From a virus: 40,322 nt of DNA. Positions within the stretch are counted from its first letter, which is position 1, and each line of letters starts with the position of its first letter. The position numbers were made by a program, and so were the translations under genes. The stretch spans positions 1 to 40,322 of IMG/VR virus record IMGVR_UViG_3300031972_003247; one strand, written 5' to 3'. A model generated the notes under the pieces. That model saw only the letters and a program-made list of their open reading frames with translations, did no database searches and was not told the origin of the DNA. Of the stretch, positions 30,395 to 38,511 are shown one piece after another.

Positions 30395-30433
30395 AAAAAT
30401 AAGGGCCGCCCCCCAAAACGGAGGCGACCCTTA
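30395..30433 (-). terminator. Intrinsic terminator after major capsid gene (T-phi analogue)
   Basis: On the minus strand an 11-bp stem (30433-30423 with 30410-30400, one G-U pair) and a 12-nt loop precede TTTTT (30399-30395). Its place right after the capsid gene matches T7 T-phi after gene 10, which raises capsid mRNA relative to tail genes. Confidence 0.85.
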
Positions 30434-30444
30434 TGTGTGGCGGA

Positions 30445-31398
30445 TTAGGTGCTTGCCGGTGCGCCGGTGCGGAGTTCCACAGCGTCGGACGCACGGAACA
30501 CGTCGGTTCCGGTCATCTGGCGAGCGAGGATCAGATGACCTTGCTTGCGGATTTGCTCTTCCGACTGCACGCTGACACCCATCACCTCGGCGGTCGCGAT
30601 TGCGTCCTTGGTGAAGACGGCGCCCCAAGTCGTGTTGGTGGCGATGCGGTAACGCGCCGGGATGGCGGTGTTAGCGCGGTCGTCGGCCCACGGGGTGATG
30701 TTGGACTTGACGATCTTGATGCCGTCGATGGTCTCAAGCGTGTGCTTGCGGATCGAAGCGTCGCCGCCGTTGAAGTCCTTGTTCAGGTTCTTGTCCGAGC
30801 GAGCGAGCAGATACCATTCGGACGGGCGCAGAAGGCCGAAGAGGTCTTCGCGGTCCACGCGGACGTGGGATTCGTCCAGTTGCTGCTTGGCTTCGGACAG
30901 CTTGTCGAACAGGCCCTGCACGTTGGTCAGGGTGGCGTAGGTGATCGGGGCTGCGGCCGGGCCGTCCAGCAGATCGTTGGTGCGAGCGGCCTTGATGACG
31001 GCGCGCATGGAGTTCTGGTCGAACTTGACCGCCAGTGCTTCGGCAAGCTGGCGAACGTATTCCGAACGCACGTCGTAGTGGTTCAGGGCTTCATCGACAT
31101 CGGCGATGAACACGTCCGAGATCAGCTTGTCGTCCGGGGTCAGGACGATCTCATCGTGTTCGATGACCTGACCGACGATTTCGGTGCCGGGCGTGTGGTA
31201 GGTTGCGGTGGCGCGGCCGACGCGCGGGAAGCGCAGCGACTTGCCGTTGTTGAGAGCGAACATGCGTTGCATGGGGCGCATGATGGTGGCGCGCTCGTAG
31301 GACGCTTGGACTTCGCCGCCGAACAGTTCGAGCAGCAGGGCGAGAGCATCGCCAGCCCCGGCCTGTTGACCGGGACGAGAAGGGGTAGAATTAGCCAT
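30445..31398 (-). CDS. Major capsid protein (T7 gp10-like)
   Basis: This 317-aa shell protein has the T7-type HK97-fold pattern: early SYERATIMRPMQRMFALNNG with KSLRFPRVGRATATYHTPG, a D-rich region (DVDEALNHYDVRSEYVRQLA), REDLFGLLRPSEWYLL, and a C-terminal GAVFTKDAIATAEVMGV. It is somewhat shorter than T7 gp10A (345 aa). AAGGAGCC gives a good ribosome site. A 252-bp gap separates it from the scaffold gene and a terminator follows, an arrangement suited to very high expression. Confidence 0.94.
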   Translation of the reverse strand: MANSTPSRPGQQAGAGDALALLLELFGGEVQASYERATIMRPMQRMFALNNGKSLRFPRVGRATATYHTPGTEIVGQVIEHDEIVLTPDDKLISDVFIADVDEALNHYDVRSEYVRQLAEALAVKFDQNSMRAVIKAARTNDLLDGPAAAPITYATLTNVQGLFDKLSEAKQQLDESHVRVDREDLFGLLRPSEWYLLARSDKNLNKDFNGGDASIRKHTLETIDGIKIVKSNITPWADDRANTAIPARYRIATNTTWGAVFTKDAIATAEVMGVSVQSEEQIRKQGHLILARQMTGTDVFRASDAVELRTGAPAST

Positions 31399-31650
31399 TA
31401 GGCTCCTTGGATTGATTGAAAGGGTTTGGTTGCTCCCCGGCGATCAATCGGAGTCCACGCGCCCGAGGGTGTCGGCGAACCGGCCTCGGCGTGACGGAGT
31501 GTTCCGTGTTGAGTTGATGGGGTGGAAAAAGGGAGCCGGGCTTTCACCGGCCGCTCACCCGTGAGGGCGATCAGTCATCATTGCGCCGATTGACGAAGCG
31601 GCCCCGCCGGGCCTGTCTCAATGGGGACAGGCGAGCGAGGTCTTAGGGTA
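31399..31650. promoter_or_regulatory. Leader region upstream of major capsid gene
   Basis: This is the largest gap inside the late operon and probably holds the capsid promoter used by the phage polymerase. It contains a perfect 7-bp hairpin (GCCTGTC/GACAGGC, 31611-31632) near the scaffold stop and further GC-rich hairpins near 31545-31570. I cannot identify the promoter itself. Confidence 0.45.
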
Positions 31651-32493
31651 TCAGAGGGTTCCGGCCGCTTTCGAACGGGCCATCTTTTCGGCCACGTCGG
31701 TGCGATAGGACGGCTGGGTTTCGTAGCGAGGATCATTCATCGCTGAGATCAGTTCCTTCCGGTCGCGGAACACGTCGCCCACGCCAGCGGATTCAGCTTG
31801 GATGAAGCTGCCTTCGCTCGGGCGGGCTGCGCTGAATTTCGCCATCAGCCATTCCACGCCCTGCTTGGCAGTCGAGGGATTGGCGATGAGGGAATTGTAG
31901 CTGTTGAGGTCTTCTTCGCCCATGTTCTGGGCCGCCCATGTGGACGCGGCCTTGAACTTGTCTTCACCGCCAGCGGCGGCGTAGGCGGTCTGGACCTGTT
32001 GGGCTTCCAGAGCCTTCACGCCAGCGAGGTAGATTTCGACATACTCGCGCGGGACGACCTTGGAGATTTCGGCCAGATGGTCTTCTGACACCTCGCCATT
32101 GGATTCCTCGTAGGCGGTGCGGAATGAGGCCATCGCCAAGGCGACGGGTGTTTCATTCACATCGGGAGCCGCCTCGATCTTGAGATCGTCGGGCTTCGGT
32201 TCGGCGCCCTCGGACGGTTTGTCCTTCGGCTCCGTGTGGAAGCGACGTTCAAGTTCGGTATGAGCCTTGGCCCACTCTGCGTATTTCACCTGACCCGTCT
32301 TCGCGTCCCAGAATTTCTCGGGGACTTCGGACGGGCGTTCAGCGGTGGATGACGCTTCCTGCTCCGCGTTCGGGTCCGCCTTCAATGAAGCGGCATAGGT
32401 CGAGGGGTCTGCGCCCTCGGGGAAGGCGGTGGCAGGAAGGCTGGAAAGATCGGGACTCGGGGTTTCGGCGTTGGCCGTTTCTTGGAGACTCAT
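31651..32493 (-). CDS. Capsid assembly scaffold (T7 gp9-like)
   Basis: This acidic, helical 280-aa protein lies between portal and capsid genes. The N-terminal third is disordered and Pro/Glu/Ser-rich. VPEKFWDAKTGQVKYAEWAK is the conserved scaffold motif seen in podovirus gp9 proteins. A helical C-terminal half ends with RKELISAMNDPRYETQPSYR and a basic capsid-binding tail. Length is near T7 gp9 (307 aa). AAGGAACCT precedes the ATG. Confidence 0.92.
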   Translation of the reverse strand: MSLQETANAETPSPDLSSLPATAFPEGADPSTYAASLKADPNAEQEASSTAERPSEVPEKFWDAKTGQVKYAEWAKAHTELERRFHTEPKDKPSEGAEPKPDDLKIEAAPDVNETPVALAMASFRTAYEESNGEVSEDHLAEISKVVPREYVEIYLAGVKALEAQQVQTAYAAAGGEDKFKAASTWAAQNMGEEDLNSYNSLIANPSTAKQGVEWLMAKFSAARPSEGSFIQAESAGVGDVFRDRKELISAMNDPRYETQPSYRTDVAEKMARSKAAGTL

Positions 32494-32515
32494 AGGTTCC
32501 TTGGGTTGGTGGTGT

Positions 32516-34027
32516 TTATTCCATCGCGGCGTTTACGGCCGCTTCGGCGACAGGACCGGCTGCGGCCCCGACCATCTGTTGGCTGGCTTGCGCCATCATC
32601 GCCTGTTGCTGTTCTTCGGCGAGTTGCTCTTCCGATTTCAGGAGGCTGTTCAGCGCGGTCACGCCATGCTCCACGCCCAGACGGGTGAGGAACGCGGTGG
32701 CGTTGACGTGTGCGGCGAACACCTGCGGGCCGAGAATCTGAACGCCATCGGACGCGAACGTGCGAAGGCGGTTCACCTCGGCTGCACGGCCCAGAGCCGC
32801 CATGCCGGTGACGACCTTCGGGGTGATGTCCGAAGGCAGATCAGGAATGAGGTTCTGTTCAGCCGCGAGATACAGGTAGCGGTTGGCGATGGGCAGTTGG
32901 AGTTCGGCGGACAGCAGCGAATAGGTGCCGCCCAGCGTCGTTTCCAATTCCTCGGATTGAGAGCGGATTTCCTCGGCCGTGACCCGTTCCGCATGACGGA
33001 AGTTCTGGGTCATGAACGCCTTGGCGACACGCTGTTCAATGCGTTCGGCCGTCGAGGCGACAACGGCGAAGTCCTGCGACTTCTGTAGCTGCACCGAACT
33101 GATCTCGTCGGCATTGCCGTAGAGGTAATCGCCGGATCGAGCGGCGGCCAGCTTGTTCACGTCGAGCGTGGAGTTCGGCGACACCAGATTGACGATGCGC
33201 GATGCAGCCGCCGAGAACTGGACGATGGCTTGCGACAGGTCTTCCAGCGACAGGAGGTCGCCGATGTATTCGGTGACGTGGCTGCGGCCATAGTCGGAGC
33301 CGGGCACGGCCAGCCAGCGGAGGGGAACCCAACCGCTCTTGTCGGCGGGAGCCTTGCCCTCGGAACCGGGGACGCGCTTGCCGTTGATTTCCTGATAGTG
33401 CTCGACGTTATCGCCGACGCGCTCAACGACCGTGAAGACATCGATGCGTTGTTCGTTGTCATGGCTTGGCGCGGGCAGGGCGACTGCGGCGCGCACTTCA
33501 TCCGACAGCGAAGACGGATAGACTTGTTCGCGCACGATGATGGTCAGGAACTCGCCAGAGGCGTTCCGCTTGACCACATACTGATCCAGTCGAAACAGGC
33601 GCGGCGGGGTCTTGGGCGGAAGCCACAGGAGCGAGTTGCCAGCGATGATCAGGTGGCGCAGGGCCTCGGCCATGACCGGCCGAACCCGCTTGTCTTCCAT
33701 GAGGGCGGAAGCGGATTGCGAGAATTGGGCGAGCGTTGCGTCAGCAGCGTTCTTTTCCTCGCCCAGCGCGGCGGCGACCTGTGCGTCCAGTTCCAATCGG
33801 AAGAAGGGAACATTGGGGGAGAACAGGGCCAGCAGGAGCCGGGAGGAAAGAGATCGGACACCATCGGCGCCGACTGACTGGTAGGGTTGGGACGGAACGT
33901 AGTGTTCGTTCTGGCCGTCGTGCGGGATCAAACCCGGAATCGTGAGGCGGGAGGCTTCACGCGCCGCTTCCAACGCTGTGGAGCGAGCGGAGGACAGCGC
34001 GTTGTAGCGCGCTGCTGCTGTGTTCAT
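32516..34027 (-). CDS. Portal / head-tail connector (T7 gp8-like)
   Basis: This 503-aa protein forms the dodecameric portal. It begins MNTAAARYNALSSARSTALE. It shows the podovirus portal pattern: GVRSLSSRLLLALFSPNVPFF near the N-terminus, HLIIAGNSLLWLP in the middle, NLVSPNSTLDVNKLAA, and RVTAEEIRSQSEELETTLGG, then YSLLSAELQLPI late. T7 gp8 is 536 aa. It directly follows the small gp7.3-like gene with no gap. Confidence 0.94.
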   Translation of the reverse strand: MNTAAARYNALSSARSTALEAAREASRLTIPGLIPHDGQNEHYVPSQPYQSVGADGVRSLSSRLLLALFSPNVPFFRLELDAQVAAALGEEKNAADATLAQFSQSASALMEDKRVRPVMAEALRHLIIAGNSLLWLPPKTPPRLFRLDQYVVKRNASGEFLTIIVREQVYPSSLSDEVRAAVALPAPSHDNEQRIDVFTVVERVGDNVEHYQEINGKRVPGSEGKAPADKSGWVPLRWLAVPGSDYGRSHVTEYIGDLLSLEDLSQAIVQFSAAASRIVNLVSPNSTLDVNKLAAARSGDYLYGNADEISSVQLQKSQDFAVVASTAERIEQRVAKAFMTQNFRHAERVTAEEIRSQSEELETTLGGTYSLLSAELQLPIANRYLYLAAEQNLIPDLPSDITPKVVTGMAALGRAAEVNRLRTFASDGVQILGPQVFAAHVNATAFLTRLGVEHGVTALNSLLKSEEQLAEEQQQAMMAQASQQMVGAAAGPVAEAAVNAAME

Positions 34028-34357
34028 TTAGCGGTGGTTCACGTTGATGTAGAGGTCATTGAGGCCCCGTCCCCCGCCGCCGCCGGTGATGGGCGGTGAA
34101 GTCCCTCCACCGGGTCGTGGGGTGAGCGGTGGACGTGTGGGTGTGGGAGTCAGCGGTGGGGTGACGGGATCGGGTGTGGTCGGCATCTGAACCCCGGCGC
34201 CCAGACGGTCGATACGCAGCGAGCGCACACCGCCCTGACGGGCTTTGATGATGGGGTTCAGTCCGTCCAAATACGGGTTGCGAAGGATCGCAGGTTCTTT
34301 CTCGGTGGCGGACCCTTGGGTGGGCGCGCTCACGATTTTCGGCTTGGCTGTGCACAC
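34028..34357 (-). CDS. Small virion protein (gp7.3-like position)
   Basis: The 109-aa protein begins MCTAKPKIVSAPTQ and has ILRNPYLDGLNPIIKARQGG then VRSLRID, a recurring pattern in small podovirus virion or tail-assembly proteins encoded just before the portal. The second half is a Pro/Thr/Gly-rich disordered stretch (PPLTPTPTRPPLTP), ending in NDLYINVNHR. It abuts the portal start. Homology to T7 gp7.3 is inferred from place and composition rather than clear similarity. Confidence 0.7.
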   Translation of the reverse strand: MCTAKPKIVSAPTQGSATEKEPAILRNPYLDGLNPIIKARQGGVRSLRIDRLGAGVQMPTTPDPVTPPLTPTPTRPPLTPRPGGGTSPPITGGGGGRGLNDLYINVNHR

Positions 34358-34369
34358 GGCGCGGGCCTC

Positions 34370-34585
34370 CTATCGGATAGGCGCGTCGGGACGCGACATG
34401 GATTGTTCAAAGTGGGCGCGGGCGGACTTCACCACCTCGCGTTTTCCCGCCTCGAACATCACTTGCTCGATGGTCTGGCTCGGCTTGACGGACGGCTCCG
34501 GGTAGAGGCGATCCAAGTAGTCGAGGAAGTCAGGGATGTTGGTGGGAAAGGGTTCGCGCTCGTGCCCGGTTGGGGCACGGCTCAT
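34370..34585 (-). CDS. 71-aa small protein upstream of portal module
   Basis: This is a helical protein with a conserved-looking centre (NIPDFLDYLDRLYPEPSVKP) and a basic C-terminal half (EAGKREVVKSARAHFEQ). The ATG overlaps the holin-like gene stop by 4 nt. It is coded in line with the late operon, but no T7 counterpart is recognised. It may be an assembly factor or a small virion component. Confidence 0.6.
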   Translation of the reverse strand: MSRAPTGHEREPFPTNIPDFLDYLDRLYPEPSVKPSQTIEQVMFEAGKREVVKSARAHFEQSMSRPDAPIR

Positions 34586-34767
34586 TCAGGTGCGCTGTCC
34601 TTGGTGAGGACACCGATCAGACCGGCGACGAACAGGCCACCAGACAGCATTGCTTCCAGCATTTCGGGGCTGATGGTGATCCCGATCAGGGAAGCGAAGG
34701 CGACGACACCGAGCCAAGTGGAGCGTTCGCGCAGACGGGGCGCGATGAAGGCGAGAATGGGTTTCAT
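34582..34767 (-). CDS. Holin-like two-TM small protein
   Basis: The 61-aa product has a basic N-terminus (FIAPRLRERS) and two hydrophobic segments (about 18-33 and 40-54) separated by a short turn (SPEMLEAM). It ends in a charged tail. This size and topology are typical of small class II-type phage holins, which permeabilise the inner membrane. It overlaps the following gene by ATGA. Together with the XhlA-like protein at 14552 it would give two lysis-related candidates. The assignment rests on topology only. Confidence 0.6.
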   Translation of the reverse strand: MKPILAFIAPRLRERSTWLGVVAFASLIGITISPEMLEAMLSGGLFVAGLIGVLTKDSAPE

Positions 34768-34815
34768 GGGAATGCTTTCGAAAATGGGCGCGGCGAACGC
34801 GCGATAAATCTGGGT

Positions 34816-35034
34816 ATGAAAAAGGAACTCCGACCCGAGGGCCGCTGGGCCGACCTGATCGAAAACCTGCTGGCTGAACCGCGAGCGGAGAAAAAATCCG
34901 TCAGGTTGGCCACGCTGAAACCCGAGCGGGTGTGCATGGTCTGTGACGAGATTCTGACCGGCAAGCAGAGGTCCGTTTGCTCAAAACAATGCGCGGACCA
35001 ACTCGCGAAGTTCAGGCGGGCGGGCGGCGCTTAG
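34816..35034 (+). CDS. Small zinc-ribbon-like protein on the opposite strand
   Basis: The 72-aa frame starts MKKELRPEGRWADLIENLLA and has two cysteine pairs, CMVC and CSKQC, separated by 12 residues, a plausible zinc knuckle. A basic C-terminus (KFRRAGGA) fits DNA or RNA binding. It is the only plus-strand gene candidate inside the late module, and it overlaps the end of the minus-strand 58-aa gene by 23 nt. No strong ribosome site is visible. The cysteine arrangement is the main evidence that it is real. Confidence 0.45.
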   Translation: MKKELRPEGRWADLIENLLAEPRAEKKSVRLATLKPERVCMVCDEILTGKQRSVCSKQCADQLAKFRRAGGA

Positions 35035-35188
35035 GCGCGGTCCACGCGCGGGCCTTCTTGAGGCCGACGTTCTCTTCGGACGGGAGCAAGCCAGCGGCTT
35101 CCAAAGCCTCACGCATGGCGGTCTTGGCTTCGATGACTTCGCCACGCGGATCGCTCGCGTATCGAGCCTTGCGTTGATCGCGGGTCAT
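35012..35188 (-). CDS. 58-aa basic small protein
   Basis: This short gene begins MTRDQRKARYASDPRGEVIE and ends with ARAWTAPKRRPPA. It is highly basic, probably two helices, and may bind nucleic acid. The ATG overlaps the stop of the preceding 96-aa gene by 4 nt, which is the best evidence it is translated. It is part of the small-gene set between the polymerase and portal. No family is recognised. Confidence 0.55.
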   Translation of the reverse strand: MTRDQRKARYASDPRGEVIEAKTAMREALEAAGLLPSEENVGLKKARAWTAPKRRPPA

Positions 35189-35475
35189 CCGTTGAACCTC
35201 CGAAGTTCACCTTCGGCGTAGTCGCGCAGGGCTTGGATGTGGATCGTGTGCGGGCCTTCCGCGTCGGACATCATGCGCTTGGCGCGTTCGACTTCTTCGT
35301 GGGGGTCCAGCTTGCACGCCTCGGCTGCGACGGTCGCTGCGAGGAAGATCGCGCGGACCTGATCGGCCGGGTCTGTGTTCTGGATTCTGCTGATTACGGC
35401 ATAGGCCGGTTCGCGGAGCGTCGAGACAGTCGATGCGGTGCGAACGCGGTCGCCGATGTTGAGAGAGTCAAACAT
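35185..35475 (-). CDS. 96-aa protein downstream of RNA polymerase
   Basis: The product begins MFDSLNIGDRVRTASTVSTL, suggesting a short beta-barrel-like start (IGDRVRTA), and continues as a helical acidic domain (VRAIFLAATVAAEACKLDPH, then EEVERAKRMMSD). CGGAG precedes the ATG. It is the first gene after the polymerase and overlaps the next by ATGA. No family is recognised. Confidence 0.6.
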   Translation of the reverse strand: MFDSLNIGDRVRTASTVSTLREPAYAVISRIQNTDPADQVRAIFLAATVAAEACKLDPHEEVERAKRMMSDAEGPHTIHIQALRDYAEGELRRFNG

Positions 35476-35513
35476 GGTTCTCCGAGGTTTCGTTCTTCAA
35501 TAGGCCCCCGGCT

Positions 35514-37943
35514 TCACCCGAAGAGGTAGTCGGCTCGCAGAACCTCGTTGATGTCGAAGTCACCGAGCGCGGGGAGTGGCGGCAACAGGTCCACGAATTC
35601 CGGGGGAAGCTGGGCGGCCAGTTCGTCGCGGAGCATGGCCAGACGATCCACGCCATACTGTTCGGCGAACGTCTCGCGCAGGATGTCGCGCAGATCGTAG
35701 GCATGGGCCGCGTGAACCCCGAAGCTGTCGTGGACAACGGCGATGTCCAGAATGCCGCGAGCACGACAACCGTTGGCCACGGCCATCAGGTGGGCCGCGT
35801 CGAGCGAATGGACGAAGTTCGGGCTGATGCCGTTCGCCTGTCGGCGCCCGTCCAGCTTCTTCGTTTCGGTCGAGACGTTCAGTTCCACGATCTTGGCGTG
35901 ATGGATCACGCGCACCACGCCCTGCTTGCGGTTCCGGTAGATTTGCAGGACCGGCAATCCAGCCGGTGTCGTCCACCAGATCGGGAGGCCAGCGGCGGTC
36001 ATCACCTTCGCGGCCTGACGTAGCCAATCCATCGCGGTGGAGGCCGCGATCACCGTCTCACTGATCGTCGTGAACAGATTGTGGGATAGGCAGAGTGCGC
36101 CGTCGTAGTTGTCGGCGCCCCCAAGGTGGGGCTGGCCGTTGGAGTCCAGTTCGCGAAGGGTCTGGAACACCATGTCGTGCATCCCGAACCGGGTCGCGCT
36201 GTAGGTGAAGGTCATGCACGGTCGCTTGGCGATCTTGCGTGTGACGCGACCGTGTTTCCAGACGGCCAAGGGCGCATCGTCATCGACCGCATCCACCTTG
36301 GCCTGAACGGCTCTGGCCACGTCCGCGTAGATGTCGGCCGGGCGGTCGGCGGGCGTGAGGTTCACGGCCTTGGCGCCTACAGGATCGCGGAGCAGGGCCG
36401 AGAAATGTTGAAGGCCCGAGTTCGAACCGTCGAGGCTGACAGGCAGATGCGAAACGTAAGCCTCGCCTTCGGTCATGTAGCCATGCCATTCGAAACAGGC
36501 GGCAAGCGCCATGAACGGATTGTCGGCAGTGGCCCAGAACCGGCGCCCGTCGAGCGGATCGACGGCTGAATCGATGATGGCTGGCGTGTTCTCGAACACC
36601 CAATCCAACCGCTCTTTGAACGACAGCTTGTCGTGGCCGAACATGTTGGCGAGGTGGACGGCCAACCAGTTGGCGCCTTCGGCCGTGATCGGATGGCCTT
36701 CGGCGAATTCCAGCAGACCCTTGGCGGTGTCGTCGCCTTGGGGGTGGGGGCCGGAAACCGGGATGGGATACATGCGCCCGCGAAAGTCGAGTTCGTGCGG
36801 GTAGTAGATCGCACCCTCGTCCGCGAACTTGTCCGCCACCCATAGACGCTGGCTGATCGACAGCCGCTTGGACATGGAAGAGGAGTTCGCCGAGTGGATG
36901 TCGGCGGCTGCTCGCTTCCACCGTTTCAGGGAGAGTTCGTCGCTGAACTCTTCGGGACGGTCGGGGAGGGGCAGGGGTTCGCGCCGGGGCAGTCCGCCGA
37001 GTTCGCCGCCTTCGTCCCAGATCGCGCGCATCACGGACAGGACGCGCGTGTTGATCCGCCATGCTGTGTCTTGGACGGCGTTCACCGCCGCATAGACCTC
37101 GGGCATGTCTACGTCGCGCAGGTAGTCGTGATAGGCGTGGTGCCACTGCTTCACGAGCCGCGAGCCGGGACGCTTGGTGATGTAGCCGCCCTTGAAAGGC
37201 GACACCCAGCGGCGGGGGCGGACGATCATCGGGAGGTGGATCGGCTCAAGAAGTTCGCATCGGGCGTGCTGGCGTTCGAGCCACTGATGCACGGCCTCGG
37301 TCGGACGAATGACCTTCGTGCCTCGGGCTGCGGATTCGATGACGAACAGGCCGGTGGCATCGCAGAATAGCTGGATGGCCTTCACGCCCGTGCGGGTGCG
37401 GATCGCGAGCGAGTATTCCTGATCGGCGCCGTGTTCGATCAGGGTGTTCTTGATGGCCTTGCGCTTCTTGTAGGACATCGTTCGCGAGGTGCGCTGCGAA
37501 CGGATCAGGCCGTCGAAAGCGTCCCGACGATTGCGCCGAAGGTTGCTCATCTCGATGTGTTCGATGAACGCGGTGGCCACTTCGTTGGCGGTGGCGGTGA
37601 GCTTCATGCCCGTGGCCACGGCATTGAGGACGATGCGGCCGGTCAGGTAGGCGGCTTCCTCGTGGCCGATCTGCGAAAGGATCAGATGGGCTTCACGCTC
37701 GCGTCCAGCGCCACCGGCCCCGATACGATTGCAGAACTCTCGCATCGCTTCGGCGGTCGGCTCGATAGCGAGGCGAAGGAGTTGGCGGCCGGGAGGAAGT
37801 TCGGCTTCGTCTTCTGCGGTCGATGCGTCATGGCGCCATGGCATAGGGCGACTGCTGCGATAGCGGTCACCACCAAGCGCACGGCTTTCGTCTTCAAGCG
37901 CGATTTGACGCGCTACTTTGTCTCGAAATGTTTGTTGTCCCAC
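35514..37943 (-). CDS. Single-subunit T7-type phage RNA polymerase
   Basis: This 809-aa polymerase should transcribe the phage late genes. All key elements of T7 RNA polymerase are present: DFRGRMYPIP (386-395), catalytic Asp505 in LDGSNSGLQHFSALLRD, KRPCMTFTYSATRFG with Lys573 and Tyr581 (T7 Lys631 and Tyr639), NFVHSLDAAHL (709-719), and catalytic His738-Asp739 in VVHDSFG. Length is near phiKMV-type polymerases and shorter than T7 (883). The N-terminal QIALEDESRALGGDRYR aligns with the T7 N-terminus, which supports the GTG at 37943. That GTG has no ribosome site and an in-frame TAG ends 3 nt before it. Its place right before the structural genes is phiKMV-like. Confidence 0.95.
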   Translation of the reverse strand: MGQQTFRDKVARQIALEDESRALGGDRYRSSRPMPWRHDASTAEDEAELPPGRQLLRLAIEPTAEAMREFCNRIGAGGAGREREAHLILSQIGHEEAAYLTGRIVLNAVATGMKLTATANEVATAFIEHIEMSNLRRNRRDAFDGLIRSQRTSRTMSYKKRKAIKNTLIEHGADQEYSLAIRTRTGVKAIQLFCDATGLFVIESAARGTKVIRPTEAVHQWLERQHARCELLEPIHLPMIVRPRRWVSPFKGGYITKRPGSRLVKQWHHAYHDYLRDVDMPEVYAAVNAVQDTAWRINTRVLSVMRAIWDEGGELGGLPRREPLPLPDRPEEFSDELSLKRWKRAAADIHSANSSSMSKRLSISQRLWVADKFADEGAIYYPHELDFRGRMYPIPVSGPHPQGDDTAKGLLEFAEGHPITAEGANWLAVHLANMFGHDKLSFKERLDWVFENTPAIIDSAVDPLDGRRFWATADNPFMALAACFEWHGYMTEGEAYVSHLPVSLDGSNSGLQHFSALLRDPVGAKAVNLTPADRPADIYADVARAVQAKVDAVDDDAPLAVWKHGRVTRKIAKRPCMTFTYSATRFGMHDMVFQTLRELDSNGQPHLGGADNYDGALCLSHNLFTTISETVIAASTAMDWLRQAAKVMTAAGLPIWWTTPAGLPVLQIYRNRKQGVVRVIHHAKIVELNVSTETKKLDGRRQANGISPNFVHSLDAAHLMAVANGCRARGILDIAVVHDSFGVHAAHAYDLRDILRETFAEQYGVDRLAMLRDELAAQLPPEFVDLLPPLPALGDFDINEVLRADYLFG

Positions 37944-37980
37944 CGACTATTTAGGGTCGGGGGCACGGGGTTATGTGCGG

Positions 37981-38511
37981 CTACAAGGTGGCCGGAAACG
38001 CCTCGTCCAGTTCCTGCTTTGCTCGCCGGATGTCAGACCGGCGGGCACCGTGGAAGCGTCCGAATGTGTCGAATACCCCGACGCGCGTCAGCTTCATGCG
38101 GGCGAACGATTCCGCATCATGTGGGAAGAAGAGATCGAACGTTTCGCCGACCGCCATTTTCTTTGGCAAGCCGCCCGCGAACGGCCCCCCAGCGAGGTCA
38201 GGAGTGTAGAGGCTGGTGATCGGGTTCACGATGGCGTGCTGGCTCTTCTTCCAGAACCGGGCTGGCGCGATGCGAATCCCCATCTGAGTGACTGTGAGTT
38301 CGGTTGGCCCGAAGTTCGTCATAGACAGCCGTAGATAGTGCGGCTGGTCTTCCTGCGGCCCGTTCCCAAAATGGGCGACAATGACCCCAAAACTGAGCCG
38401 CAGTCTGGCCTTGGGGTAAATCCACTTGGACCAGATATTCCAAACGAAAGCAGCGATAGCCACGAGCGCAGAGAATAAGGAAACAAGCAGTGCGTAGTCG
38501 GCTGTCTCCAA
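37981..38511 (-). CDS. Membrane-anchored protein of unknown function
   Basis: A TTG at 38511 gives 176 aa beginning with ETADYALLVSLFSALVAIAA, an N-terminal membrane helix of about 20 residues. A basic stop-transfer region (KWIYPKARLR) and a soluble domain of about 130 residues with beta-strands (LRLSMTNFGPTELTVTQMGI) follow. A longer reading to 38688 would hide the membrane helix mid-protein. It lies 37 nt upstream of the polymerase on the same strand and could share its transcript. No family is recognised, and whether it is phage or host is unclear. Confidence 0.6.
   Translation of the reverse strand: METADYALLVSLFSALVAIAAFVWNIWSKWIYPKARLRLSFGVIVAHFGNGPQEDQPHYLRLSMTNFGPTELTVTQMGIRIAPARFWKKSQHAIVNPITSLYTPDLAGGPFAGGLPKKMAVGETFDLFFPHDAESFARMKLTRVGVFDTFGRFHGARRSDIRRAKQELDEAFPATL

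Noticed and set aside
12528-35511. TTCAATAGGCCCCC present near 12532 and near 35497
   Set aside because: Several repeated 14-mers are expected by chance in 40 kb on two strands, and one copy is inside the terminase coding sequence.
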